Below, piece by piece: positions 1-8,553 of a DNA stretch of 64,000 bases (position 1 is its first letter; every line of letters begins with the position of its first letter). The DNA is taken from contig NZ_JAIMFO010000006.1 of assembly GCF_019795105.1 (NCBI RefSeq), forward strand, positions 62,001 through 126,000, read 5' to 3'. Both the position numbers and the translations under genes were made by a program. This stretch comes from Collinsella ureilytica (GTDB lineage: Bacteria; Actinomycetota; Coriobacteriia; Coriobacteriales; Coriobacteriaceae). The notes under the pieces were generated by a model. It saw only the letters and a list, made by a program, of their open reading frames with translations. It was not told where the DNA came from and did no database searches.

Positions 1-525
1 GATGGAACCGACCATGTCTGGCTCTCATTTGCACCCGTGGATAGAGACGTGATTTTGAACCATTTTGGAACCATCCGTGAGCAGTGCTTACAGGAGTTAG
101 GGATCGACATACTCAACGAACCGGTGCCGGTGGCACCGACGCAGCACTATTTTATGGGTGGTATCCAGGTGGATCTTGACGGAGCAACCAGTATGCCTGG
201 CCTGTTTGCAGCAGGTGAGACAGCGTGCAATGGCGTGCATGGGGCTAATCGCCTTGCTAGCAATAGCCTGCTTGAGGCCATGGTATGGGCACGCCGGGCT
301 GCATACCGCATCGCGCATGGCAGCTCCCTCCCTGCCTTCGAGCCCCGGGAGCCCTTAGGACGCCCTCACGCGCCCCAGGCGGCACACAACTCAGATGAGA
401 CGCACGCGGAGCCGCACAGCCAGCCTCAGGCTCTGCATGCGCCCGCAGCTTGTAGCAGAATGACTTCGACCTCCTGTGGCCATCTGCCGCAGAAACACAC
501 GTCCGCCAATTCCAGCGAGGAGTAG
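1..525 (+). CDS. nadB: L-aspartate oxidase, C-terminal part (starts before the window)
   Basis: Flavoenzyme that oxidises L-aspartate to iminoaspartate in de novo NAD synthesis. The frame is open from base 1. The FAD-domain end is recognisable: a GGI-VDLDG segment, then LFAAGETACNGVHGANRLAS and an SLLEAMVWA helix, as in NadB and fumarate-reductase flavoproteins. After about residue 100 of the visible part the protein becomes a low-complexity tail rich in His, Pro, Ala, Gln and Ser. The long helical C-terminal domain of E. coli NadB is absent. The stop codon abuts nadC, so the two genes are translationally coupled. Confidence 0.9.
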   Translation, partial: DGTDHVWLSFAPVDRDVILNHFGTIREQCLQELGIDILNEPVPVAPTQHYFMGGIQVDLDGATSMPGLFAAGETACNGVHGANRLASNSLLEAMVWARRAAYRIAHGSSLPAFEPREPLGRPHAPQAAHNSDETHAEPHSQPQALHAPAACSRMTSTSCGHLPQKHTSANSSEE

Positions 526-527
526 TG

Positions 528-1409
528 ATGAATCCAATTACCCAAACACTCGTTGCAGACAACCTCATCTTGCAGGCACTCAAAGAAGACATTACCTATG
601 AAGACGTGTCTGTCCAGGCGGTTTGCCCGCATGCTCGGGCAGCAAGCGTGGAGCTCATTGCGAAACAAGATGGCATCATTGCTGGCCTCGATGTATTTGA
701 ACGCGTGTTTTTCCTCCTCGATGCTACGACGGTTGTCGATCGAAAAAAATCTGACGGCGACGAGGTACAAGCTGGTAACCTCATTGCTTTTGTGCGTGGA
801 GATGCGCGAGTTTTGCTTGCTGGCGAGCGAGTCGCTCTCAATTTCCTACAGCGCATGAGCGGCATTGCCACACGTACTGCGCATATGGTCAAAGCCCTCA
901 ATAGCACCAAAACGCGCCTGGTAGATACCAGAAAAACCTGCCCAAACATGCGCATCTTTGAGCGCGAGGCAGTGCGCATCGGCGGCGGATCGAACCACCG
1001 CTTTAATCTCTCGTCTGCCGTCATGCTCAAAGACAATCATATTGATGCCGCTGGAAGTATCCGCACCGCCGTTTGCCAAGCACGCCAGTCTGCACCTATT
1101 ACCTGCATGATCGAGGTTGAGTGCGAAAACCTTGAGATGGTATCCGAGGCGCTTGAAGCCAAGGCAGATATCATCATGCTTGACAATATGGATACTCCAA
1201 CCATGGCAAAAGCAGTTGCCCTTATCAACGAGCGCGCCCTCATTGAAGCCTCAGGGAATATCGATGAGCAGCGTATACGCGAGCTTGCAGATCTTGGTGT
1301 GGACTTTATCTCTTCAGGAGCACTCACGCACTCTGCTGGCATTCTCGACCTTTCCATGAAGCACCTGCGCATACTCGATACTCCCCATAAAGTGGGTGCT
1401 CAGGCATGA
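528..1409 (+). CDS. nadC: Quinolinate phosphoribosyltransferase (decarboxylating)
   Basis: Converts quinolinate and PRPP to nicotinate mononucleotide, the step after NadA/NadB. The 293-residue product has family landmarks: AGLDVFERVF, LNFLQRMSGIAT, the DTRKT loop, GGGSNHRFNLS, MLKDNH, IEVE and MLDNM, ending in the SSGALTHS phosphate-binding segment. ATG 528 is preferred, with a GCGAGGAG ribosome site just upstream; a GTG three bases earlier is the alternative. It overlaps the next gene by four bases, so nadB-nadC-niaR form one operon. Confidence 0.96.
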   Translation: MNPITQTLVADNLILQALKEDITYEDVSVQAVCPHARAASVELIAKQDGIIAGLDVFERVFFLLDATTVVDRKKSDGDEVQAGNLIAFVRGDARVLLAGERVALNFLQRMSGIATRTAHMVKALNSTKTRLVDTRKTCPNMRIFEREAVRIGGGSNHRFNLSSAVMLKDNHIDAAGSIRTAVCQARQSAPITCMIEVECENLEMVSEALEAKADIIMLDNMDTPTMAKAVALINERALIEASGNIDEQRIRELADLGVDFISSGALTHSAGILDLSMKHLRILDTPHKVGAQA

Positions 1410-1948
1410 GAGGAGAGATTCGCAGAGACGCCATTCTGAAAGCCCTTGCCGGCTCAAAGACGCCCATCTCCGGCACAGCTCTTGCTCGAGAGGCAGGTGT
1501 CAGCCGACAGGTCATCGTCCAAGACATTGCGCTTTTGAGAGCCAACGGACACGATCTGGTCGCGACCGCTCGCGGATATGTTTTGCGCGAAGATGGGCAA
1601 CCAGCTCTTCCGGCTCGTCTTATTAAGGTGCGCCATGGCGAGGACGATCTAGCCGCCGAACTCAACTGCATCGTTGATTTGGGTGGTGCCGTACAAACCG
1701 TCATGGTGAACCACCGCGTCTACGGAAAAATTACCGCCGACTTAGATATACGCTCCCGGCGAGACGTTGCTCGCTACCTCGAGGGCATTCGAAGCGGCAA
1801 AAGCGTTCCTTTGATGACCGTAACCAGCGGATACCATTATCACCGCATTACCGCAGATACCGAAGAGCTCCTTGACGAAATTGAAGAAGCTTTAGGTAAG
1901 CTCGGATTTCTTGCTGAGGTTTTTCCGTACGAAAAAGAAGACGCGTAA
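1406..1948 (+). CDS. niaR: NiaR-type niacin-responsive repressor (3H domain)
   Basis: Transcriptional repressor of NAD-synthesis and niacin-uptake genes that responds to nicotinate. The N-terminal winged helix-turn-helix (residues about 8-60, containing SGTALAREAGVSRQVIVQDI) is followed by a 3H ligand domain with conserved histidines in VNHRVYG and SGYHYHRI. The 180-residue length fits the family. Its start overlaps the nadC stop (ATGA), so it is likely autoregulated as the last gene of the operon it controls. The operator would lie upstream of the window. Confidence 0.93.
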   Translation: MRGEIRRDAILKALAGSKTPISGTALAREAGVSRQVIVQDIALLRANGHDLVATARGYVLREDGQPALPARLIKVRHGEDDLAAELNCIVDLGGAVQTVMVNHRVYGKITADLDIRSRRDVARYLEGIRSGKSVPLMTVTSGYHYHRITADTEELLDEIEEALGKLGFLAEVFPYEKEDA

Positions 1949-1979
1949 GCGGCGTCGCGAGAGAGCGCGGGAGGCACGT

Positions 1980-2621
1980 TTAATAGGGAGCGCCCAAGGG
2001 TGCCAGCTGCTTGAGATACGCCCAGACTCGCTGCTTATCTTTTTCGTGAGCAAGCGCTGCCTCAAAGCCACCAAGGGCAAGCACGCGTCTACCAAGCACA
2101 GGCACCACCAGGCCTGCCATGAGACGCGCTTGATTTGCGTCTATAAGCTCAGCGAATTGCTCAGAAAACACAGCCTTGAATCGCTCAGCTGCTGCCTCAT
2201 CGAGCAAGATAATGGACTCAGGATCAACAGCCTCAATTGCCTCACGAAATACGTGATCTTCGAGGTCGGATCCATCCGCAGCGCATGAAGCCATGGCGCA
2301 AAAATCTGAGGGATCCCAGCCGAGCTTCTCAAGACCTGCTCGCAAGGCAATTCCGTCAGAACCACTCAAGAGCCTGCCATCTTCAAGCTCGCTCTTCTGA
2401 AACTGTCTTGCGTGATCGGGCGCATCCTGCTGGTCATCCCTACTCAGCTGATCTTCTGAATCTACCTGATCTGATACGCCCACATGAAACAGACCTTTGA
2501 TTGCCAACAGGCTTGAAAAGCCGTTTCCCACCACAACCACACCACGCGAAGCAAGGGAGGAAAACTCCGCTTCTGCCTGAGCTACCAGGGCATGTTTTAT
2601 CTCATCGACAGCTGTGACCAT
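1980..2621 (-). CDS. Uncharacterised protein, possibly a divergent uracil-DNA-glycosylase-fold protein
   Basis: A 213-residue soluble protein that I do not recognise with confidence. It has an early hydrophobic strand with a glycine (GVVVVGNGFSSLL), a middle hydrophilic stretch rich in D, Q and S, then RAGLEKLGWDPSDF, a long helix, PESIILLDEAAAERF and a late GRRVLALGGFEAAL. The order of these pieces resembles family 4/5 uracil-DNA glycosylases (a domain, a position-of-work strand, an 'ALG' strand), but the catalytic GE.PG motif and Fe-S cysteines are not seen. It converges on niaR and diverges from trxA. ATG 2621 is preceded by a GGAGG-like site. Confidence 0.6.
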   Translation of the reverse strand: MVTAVDEIKHALVAQAEAEFSSLASRGVVVVGNGFSSLLAIKGLFHVGVSDQVDSEDQLSRDDQQDAPDHARQFQKSELEDGRLLSGSDGIALRAGLEKLGWDPSDFCAMASCAADGSDLEDHVFREAIEAVDPESIILLDEAAAERFKAVFSEQFAELIDANQARLMAGLVVPVLGRRVLALGGFEAALAHEKDKQRVWAYLKQLAPLGAPY

Positions 2622-2753
2622 GGCGTGTGCCTCCTTTCGTCTTGCGCCCTATTCTACCGCGCCCGTGCAAGACTCACCGATAGGTGGGTATATTGGCTTC
2701 GATTACAACAGTCGTCATTCATCCGCTGAAGCGGATCGTACCTGGGAGGAACC

Positions 2754-3074
2754 ATGGCACACGTTACTGAGGTTACTGCTGAGAATTTTGAGCAGGTCTT
2801 GAAGCAAGACCTGCCGGTACTCGTTGATTTTTGGGCACCGTGGTGCGGCCCTTGTCGCACCCTCTCCCCGATCGTTGATGAGGTTGCTGGAGAACTTGCA
2901 GATCGCCTCACGGTTGTGAAATGCAATGTTGATGAGAACCAAGAGCTCGCCATGAAGTATGGCGTTATGTCTATTCCTACGCTCGTACTGCTCAAGGATG
3001 GCAAGGAGATCCATCGCTCCGTGGGCGCTATGCCAAAAGACGCCCTCGTTTCTGAGATCACCTCTAAGCTCTAA
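2754..3074 (+). CDS. trxA: Thioredoxin
   Basis: Cytoplasmic protein-disulfide reductant. The 106 residues are a single thioredoxin fold with the classic WCGPC active site at about residues 30-34, the buried Asp in VLVDFWAPW, and the cis-proline in SIPTLVLL. The ribosome site is GGGAGG, five bases upstream. A short GC hairpin follows the gene, so it is probably monocistronic. Confidence 0.97.
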   Translation: MAHVTEVTAENFEQVLKQDLPVLVDFWAPWCGPCRTLSPIVDEVAGELADRLTVVKCNVDENQELAMKYGVMSIPTLVLLKDGKEIHRSVGAMPKDALVSEITSKL

Positions 3075-3099
3075 GTTCTCAACTCGCAGTTCTATATGT

Positions 3100-3121
3100 T
3101 GCGAAGCGTGTGTGCTTCGCA
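3100..3121. terminator. Hairpin after trxA
   Basis: Perfect 8-bp stem TGCGAAGC/GCTTCGCA with a GTGTGT loop, 25 bases after the trxA stop. There is no clear T-run, so it may be a weak terminator or an mRNA-stabilising 3' stem. Confidence 0.5.
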
Positions 3122-3161
3122 TGAGCACACAATCTAGGCTGTATATTTCGAGGAGGCCTCA

Positions 3162-3410
3162 ATGCATGATATTGGATTAAACGCAGGCCAGCTCGAGCTG
3201 AGCGTTCGCCAGATGGACGACGTTATTCAGCTCGCAAGCGCTTGGGGAAAGCGCCTCCTCGAAGATGCCGAGGGCACTGGTATGGAAGCAATTGGATCTA
3301 AGCTTGAAGCTGCACTGGCAAGCCTTTCAGATGCACGCGAAGCGCTTGCCGGGTATCCTGATGCCATAGAATCTGACCATAATGCCGTCGGTACCGTAAG
3401 GTTGGTGTAA
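3162..3410 (+). CDS. Small helical protein of unknown function
   Basis: An 82-residue acidic, almost fully helical protein with no recognisable domain, signal peptide or membrane segment. A strong GAGGAGG ribosome site lies just upstream. It ends two bases before the start of nikR, so the two are almost certainly co-transcribed. A function in nickel handling is suggested only by position. Its spacing, codon use and good ribosome site support a real gene. Confidence 0.7.
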   Translation: MHDIGLNAGQLELSVRQMDDVIQLASAWGKRLLEDAEGTGMEAIGSKLEAALASLSDAREALAGYPDAIESDHNAVGTVRLV

Positions 3411-3412
3411 TC

Positions 3413-3895
3413 ATGGACGACCATCATCAGGCCTCAACAACCCCTTCTACAGACGACGCCCCCGGCGATTCCAGCCAGCTCGTCCGCTTTTCTGTGACAG
3501 TACCTGAAGACTTATTGCGCGCTTTTGACGATCGCATCCTGCGCAAAGGCGATGTAGTCAATCGCTCAAGCACCATTCGCGATCTCATTCGAGCTTCACT
3601 CGTAGAGGAGAGCCAGCGCACTCCTGAGGTTGAAGTTATTGGATCGCTCACCATGATTTACGACCACCATATTGGAGACCTCACCCGCAGGCTCGATGAG
3701 GTGCAGCACGACTACACGGACGAAATTGTCTCTACCATGCACGTGCACCTTGATCACCATAACTGCCTTGAAATCTTGGCTTTGAAAGGCCGTGGCAGTC
3801 GCATCTATGAGCTCGCCGATCACTTGTTGGGTCTCCGTGGCGTCTCGCACGGCAAGCTTGCCTGCGCAGCAACCGAGAACAGCCTCGGGCTCTAG
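3413..3895 (+). CDS. nikR: Nickel-responsive regulator NikR
   Basis: Ribbon-helix-helix repressor that binds DNA when loaded with Ni(II) and controls nickel uptake or use. The RHH segment (VRFSVTVPEDLLRAFDDRI, then the STIRDLIRASL helix) spans about residues 23-63. The C-terminal ACT-like nickel domain carries the expected ligands: His in YDHH, the HVHLDHHNCLE cluster and a nearby cysteine. The first 22 residues are a flexible extension. The gene leads directly into hypF, tying nickel sensing to hydrogenase maturation. Confidence 0.95.
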   Translation: MDDHHQASTTPSTDDAPGDSSQLVRFSVTVPEDLLRAFDDRILRKGDVVNRSSTIRDLIRASLVEESQRTPEVEVIGSLTMIYDHHIGDLTRRLDEVQHDYTDEIVSTMHVHLDHHNCLEILALKGRGSRIYELADHLLGLRGVSHGKLACAATENSLGL

Positions 3896-3916
3896 CTACC
3901 GAGCGTAATCATTACT

Positions 3917-6900
3917 GTGGCGCGCCTGCGCATCCATATCACCGGCATCGTCCAAGGTGTGGGAATGCGCCCCTTTGTGTACCGTGAGGCTTGTGCCCAC
4001 CAGATTTCTGGTTGGGTACTCAATGCCGCAGATGGGGTTCACATTGAGGCTGCCGGTCGCGATGATAACCTGCATGCCTTCATCCAAGCTCTCAGTGCAC
4101 ATGCCCCGGCAGCGGCTCGCATTGAACACATCGAGACGCATATCGTTGATGCTGGGGAGGAACGAGATGCGAGTGCTGCTCTCTACCAGGGCGATCATGG
4201 CACTCATGAAGAGGAAGTAACCGGTGCCCATCCACACGCTCACGTGGGGTCAACTCAACAACCAAGACGCGCGTCCACAAGCGAACAGGACAGCCCTGCC
4301 AGCTCAATGCCCCCGAGGGTGAACAAGGGCTTTACAATCAGGGAATCTGAAGATGCCGGAGCGCATACAACGCTCGTCTCACCTGATATTGCTATCTGTA
4401 ACGACTGTCTCAAAGAGCTCTTCGATCCAAACGATAGGCGGTATCACTACCCCTTTATTACCTGCACCAATTGCGGTCCGCGCTTTACGATCATTCGCGC
4501 GCTTCCCTACGACCGCCTAAAGACCTCCATGGAGGATTTTGATCTTTGCCCCGTCTGCGCTGCTGAGTACACAAACCCGGCTGACCGGCGTTTTCACGCC
4601 CAGCCTGATGCCTGTTTTGTATGCGGGCCTCATCTCAGCTGGCGAGAGGCTCGTGGGCACAGTCCGGCTCCAGCCATCGGAGATACCCGTCTGGCGAGCG
4701 ATGCCATTATTGATCGAGCTGCCGATCTAATTGCCAAAGGTTCCATCATCGCCATCAAGGGACTTGGTGGATTTCATCTTGCCTGCAACGCCGCATCCAC
4801 CAGAGCTGTGCATACACTTCGGACTCGCAAGCACCGGGGAGATAAGCCCTTGGCAATCATGGTTCAAGATCTTGCGGCGGCAAGCCAGCTTGCTGAAATC
4901 AATACGCTCGAGCAAGGACTCCTGACCGGTACGGTGCGGCCAATTGTCTTACTCAAAAGAAAACAAGTGACTTGCAGCTCACCAAGAGAGAACGCAGAGC
5001 TGTCCCATGGCGATGCGTCAGAACATGTACGAATAGCTCAGCCTCACTACGCGCGTGAAGGATCTCGTCTTACTAACGCGTCAGAACATACGCTCATACC
5101 AGCCAGCTCTGCTCAAAAGAAATCTCATACCCATGGTTGCACAACGCAGAGGGACCCTATCCAGATTAGCCCGGAGGTTGCCGGTACACTTCCTGAGCTT
5201 GGCATCATGCTGCCCTATACTCCGCTGCAATACCTCCTCATGGAGGCGTGCGCCGCTCGTGGCATTACCGCCCTTGTCATGACCAGTGGTAATCGCTCCG
5301 GCGATCCTATAGAAATTGACGATACATCTGCTTGGAGAAACCTCGTTGAGGGCGGTTTGGCTGATGCGCTCTTGGGCTTTAATCGCCAAATTCTTACCCG
5401 TTTTGACGACTCAGTTCTGCGTGTTGTAGCCGGGCGCGCCCTCCCCATTCGGCGCTCGCGAGGCTATGCCCCCACACCCTTGCCACTACCCACATACACA
5501 GCCTGTCCCTCTAGCACTCAGGCACAGCAACCCGACCGCGCGAAGACGCAGTGCGCCGGCCACGCACTGGAACAGCAACCCGACCGCGCGAAGACACAGT
5601 GCGCCGGCCACGCGCAGGCTCAGTGCGCCGAACTACACCCACACCAACCAGCACATCTATGTACGCATGCCGCCGAACAACGCCCGCAGCCCACCTCCTC
5701 GCTTCTTGCCACCGGATCAGAGCAAAAGGCTACGTTTGCACTCACGCGCGATACGAATTGCTTTTTGTCTCAGCATATCGGTGATATTGATCAGGGAAGC
5801 ACACTCAACACATGGCATGAGACTCGTCTCCATATGGAGCGCCTGTTTGACATTGCGCCCACAGCCCTTGCTTGTGACCTTCATCCCGCCTATCTCACCA
5901 GCCGCTGGGCAAGAGCAACAGCCGCTGAACGCCACCTACCCTTGATTGAAGTCCAACACCACCATGCCCATATTGCAAGCGTGCTTGCCGAGGCACGTGC
6001 AAGTGGTGATGAAGACGCCAGCCGCCAGGTACTCGGCATTGCTTTTGATGGAACCGGTGCTGGAACCGACGGCACCGTCTGGGGTGGCGAGATGCTCATA
6101 GCTGATTTCACCGGATTCTCACGAGCCGCACGCCTCAGCCCGTGGAAGCTCTTAGGCGGAGCAGGGGCTATCTTGGATCCCAAAAAGTGCGCCTGGTCGC
6201 TCCTTACCTGTGTGAATCTTTTAGAACATCCCGGAGCAGAGCGTCTACGCTCGGCGTTTACAGACAAAGAAACGCGCATCTTACAGCACATGTATGAGCA
6301 CAACATCAATAGCCCGCTCACAAGCAGCATGGGTCGTTTGTTAGATGGGCTCTCCGCCATACTCGGCATCTGCGTGAAGGCCAGCTATGAAGGTCAGCCC
6401 GCGATTGAGCTGGAAGCGGCCGCATGGCGATCAGGCAAGGTTGCACAAACCATGAGCCAGCGCGATCAAGTGCGCTATCAGCTCGAATTCAGGGAGCTTA
6501 CAAACTCGGATCTTCCGCAGCCTGTGTATGAAGACGCTCATGGGAGCCAGCAGGAAAGCTCACCTGCCGCTCGCTCATGCCAGCGAGGTAACGCGCCCAC
6601 CTGGGAGCTCAACCCAACACCCTTGCTTGCTGCCGCACTTGATGACATCGCAGTCAAAAGACCCCCAGAAGAAATTGCGCTTTGTATCCACCAGGCCATC
6701 ATCCAAGGCACCGTTCATGCTGCACGTTGCATAGCTCAAGCTACCAGCCTTACCACCTGTGCCCTCTCGGGTGGTGTATTTATGAATCGGATTCTCCTTG
6801 CTGGCATAGCTGATGGACTGAAATCCCAAGGGCTCCACGTCCTCATTCCCCAGCAGATTCCGGTCAATGATGGCTGCATTGCCTATGGACAGGCCGCTGT

Positions 6901-6931
6901 TGCCCACGCGCACCTTGCCTCTCCTCAATAA
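3917..6931 (+). CDS. hypF: Carbamoyltransferase HypF, enlarged by low-complexity inserts
   Basis: Makes thiocarbamate on HypE from carbamoyl phosphate, the first step towards the cyanide ligands of [NiFe] hydrogenase. Domain order is canonical: acylphosphatase (residues 1-75, GIVQGVGMRPFVYR), two zinc fingers (Cys161/164/183/186 and Cys211/214/233/236), YrdC-like (about 265-470) and Kae1-like (from about 590, with QHHHAHIASV, GIAFDGTGAGTDG and LSGGVFMNR). At 1,004 residues it is about 250 longer than E. coli HypF. The extra length lies in three hydrophilic inserts: about 80-140, 350-415 and 510-590. The last contains a 16-residue tandem repeat. GTG start; the ribosome site is weak. Confidence 0.95.
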   Translation: MARLRIHITGIVQGVGMRPFVYREACAHQISGWVLNAADGVHIEAAGRDDNLHAFIQALSAHAPAAARIEHIETHIVDAGEERDASAALYQGDHGTHEEEVTGAHPHAHVGSTQQPRRASTSEQDSPASSMPPRVNKGFTIRESEDAGAHTTLVSPDIAICNDCLKELFDPNDRRYHYPFITCTNCGPRFTIIRALPYDRLKTSMEDFDLCPVCAAEYTNPADRRFHAQPDACFVCGPHLSWREARGHSPAPAIGDTRLASDAIIDRAADLIAKGSIIAIKGLGGFHLACNAASTRAVHTLRTRKHRGDKPLAIMVQDLAAASQLAEINTLEQGLLTGTVRPIVLLKRKQVTCSSPRENAELSHGDASEHVRIAQPHYAREGSRLTNASEHTLIPASSAQKKSHTHGCTTQRDPIQISPEVAGTLPELGIMLPYTPLQYLLMEACAARGITALVMTSGNRSGDPIEIDDTSAWRNLVEGGLADALLGFNRQILTRFDDSVLRVVAGRALPIRRSRGYAPTPLPLPTYTACPSSTQAQQPDRAKTQCAGHALEQQPDRAKTQCAGHAQAQCAELHPHQPAHLCTHAAEQRPQPTSSLLATGSEQKATFALTRDTNCFLSQHIGDIDQGSTLNTWHETRLHMERLFDIAPTALACDLHPAYLTSRWARATAAERHLPLIEVQHHHAHIASVLAEARASGDEDASRQVLGIAFDGTGAGTDGTVWGGEMLIADFTGFSRAARLSPWKLLGGAGAILDPKKCAWSLLTCVNLLEHPGAERLRSAFTDKETRILQHMYEHNINSPLTSSMGRLLDGLSAILGICVKASYEGQPAIELEAAAWRSGKVAQTMSQRDQVRYQLEFRELTNSDLPQPVYEDAHGSQQESSPAARSCQRGNAPTWELNPTPLLAAALDDIAVKRPPEEIALCIHQAIIQGTVHAARCIAQATSLTTCALSGGVFMNRILLAGIADGLKSQGLHVLIPQQIPVNDGCIAYGQAAVAHAHLASPQ
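5525..5620 (+). repeat. Two 48-bp tandem repeats inside hypF
   Basis: Two in-frame copies (5525-5572, 5573-5620) encode QQPDRAKTQCAGHALE and QQPDRAKTQCAGHAQA, followed by a decayed third start. They lie in the linker before the Kae1-like domain. The base composition is markedly more GC-rich than the surrounding gene. Confidence 0.9.
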
Positions 6932-7004
6932 GCTCACCGCACCATCGTTTATCAGGAACACCGCTGCATGGCAACCATGTGCATAGCGCACGATCATCGC
7001 TGAG

Positions 7005-7027
7005 CCTTGGCGGGTGCCATGCCAAGG
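7005..7027. other. Hairpin between hypF and hypC
   Basis: Perfect 7-bp stem CCTTGGC/GCCAAGG with a 9-base loop, 40 bases before hypC in the 135-bp hypF-hypC gap. No T-run follows, so it is more likely a processing or stability stem than a terminator. Confidence 0.4.
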
Positions 7028-7066
7028 GGTACCATCGTTTCACACCGCGAATGAAGAGGGGTCTTC

Positions 7067-7333
7067 ATGTGTCTTGCAGTACCGGGAAAAATTGAGCGGA
7101 TTGATGAAGAACATCGTGCGCTGGTCAATATGATGGGGGCGAGCCGCGATATATCATTGCGCCTCGTTCCAGAAGCCAAAAAGGGGGACTTTGTTCTCGT
7201 ACACGCTGGCTTTGGTATTCAAGTCATTGACCCTGATGAGGCAAAAGCAACGCTCGAGCTCTTGAGTGAAATGCCTGATATGTTATCTGACGAGCTGCCA
7301 GATATGAGCGCATCTTCGGAGCCACGCGTATGA
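7067..7333 (+). CDS. hypC: Hydrogenase maturation chaperone HypC
   Basis: Small chaperone that carries the Fe(CN)2CO unit with HypD to the hydrogenase large subunit. The invariant N-terminal MCLAVPGKI with essential Cys2 is present, then the OB-fold strand DFVLVHAGFGIQVID. The 88 residues include a slightly long acidic tail. Its stop overlaps the hypD start (ATGA). HypA and HypB are not in this window. Confidence 0.96.
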   Translation: MCLAVPGKIERIDEEHRALVNMMGASRDISLRLVPEAKKGDFVLVHAGFGIQVIDPDEAKATLELLSEMPDMLSDELPDMSASSEPRV

Positions 7334-8508
7334 GTATGACCTCAGCCCCCAGCTCGTCTATCGACTTTTCTGCCTTTCGCAATCCCACTTTGGTGCGCGA
7401 GCTCATTGTGCACATCCACAAGATGGCAGGTGAGCGCCCAATCACACTCATGGAATTCTGCGGCACGCATACCGTCAGCATTGGTCGTTACGGCTTTCGC
7501 TCCATGATGCCATCTGGCATACGGCTGCTCTCAGGCCCTGGATGCCCGGTCTGCGTGACAGTAAACCACGATATCGATCACGCCATTGCTCTCGCCCGCA
7601 TGGAAAACGTAACCATTACAACTTTTGGTGACATGATGCGGGTTCCCGGATCCTCTGCCTCGCTTGCTGCACTCAAGGCTCAAGGTCACGATATTCGTAT
7701 GGTCTACTCGCCGCTCGACGCTCTCGAACTTGCCCAAGCACATCCCGATCGAGAGCTAGTGTTTTTAGGCGTGGGCTTTGAAACAACTACGCCCACTATC
7801 GCCGCTTGTATTCTTGAAGCAGCGGAGCGCGATCTCAAAAACTTTTCTGTTCTCTGCGCTCACAAGCTCACCCCGCCAGCTATTCGAGCAATCGCGGCAG
7901 ATCCCGCAACTGCTATCGATGGCTTTATCCTGCCAGGGCACGTCTCTACCATTACGGGCGTTGAGCCGTATCGCTTTCTCTCTGACGACTTTGGCCTTCC
8001 TGGCGTGGTCACAGGATTTGAACCGGTAGACATCCTCGAAGGTATCGCTGAGCTTGTTCGCATGATCACATCGGGCACGCCGCATATCGCCAATGCCTAT
8101 CGGCGAGGTGTCGAGCGAGCGGGCAATGCAGTTGCCCGCGCTGTGGTCGATCGTGTTTTTGAACCAGTAGATGCCACGTGGCGTGGCCTTGGCGTAATCC
8201 CTCAATCTGGTCTCAAGATCCGTCCTGATTTTGCTCGCTTTGATGCTGCATTGCGCTTTCAGGTAGCGGTTGAACCGACCGTTGAGCCAAAAGGATGCCG
8301 CTGCGGAGATGTCTTGCGCGGCCGGATCTTCCCAAACGCCTGCCCGCTCTTTGGAAAGGCCTGCACGCCTGAGCATGCTATAGGTCCTTGTATGGTATCG
8401 AGCGAAGGAAGCTGTGCTGCCTATTATCGATATCGTGAGCCCGCTCACGCGCCTACTCACCATCACACCCCTTGCTGCTCACCGTCATCTCTCCCTGACC
8501 GTCCCTAA
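7330..8508 (+). CDS. hypD: Hydrogenase maturation factor HypD
   Basis: Iron-sulfur scaffold on which the Fe(CN)2CO centre is assembled with HypC. Conserved segments include MEFCGTHTVSI, GPGCPVCVT, GVGFETTTPT, AHKLTPPAIRAI, GFILPGHVS and the C-terminal cysteine cluster CRCGDVLRG...CPLFGKACTPEHAIGPCMVSSEGSCAAYYRY that holds the 4Fe-4S cluster. After YRYRE there is a short His/Pro/Cys-rich tail (APTHHHTPCC) not usual for the family. Translationally coupled to hypC. Confidence 0.96.
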   Translation: MSMTSAPSSSIDFSAFRNPTLVRELIVHIHKMAGERPITLMEFCGTHTVSIGRYGFRSMMPSGIRLLSGPGCPVCVTVNHDIDHAIALARMENVTITTFGDMMRVPGSSASLAALKAQGHDIRMVYSPLDALELAQAHPDRELVFLGVGFETTTPTIAACILEAAERDLKNFSVLCAHKLTPPAIRAIAADPATAIDGFILPGHVSTITGVEPYRFLSDDFGLPGVVTGFEPVDILEGIAELVRMITSGTPHIANAYRRGVERAGNAVARAVVDRVFEPVDATWRGLGVIPQSGLKIRPDFARFDAALRFQVAVEPTVEPKGCRCGDVLRGRIFPNACPLFGKACTPEHAIGPCMVSSEGSCAAYYRYREPAHAPTHHHTPCCSPSSLPDRP

Positions 8509-8553
8509 CGTTTCCCAGCTCAAAGACACCCCGAGCGCTCAGAAAGGAACGAC

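Noticed and set aside
7765-8466. 233-residue minus-strand open frame
   Set aside because: Shadow of hypD on the other strand.
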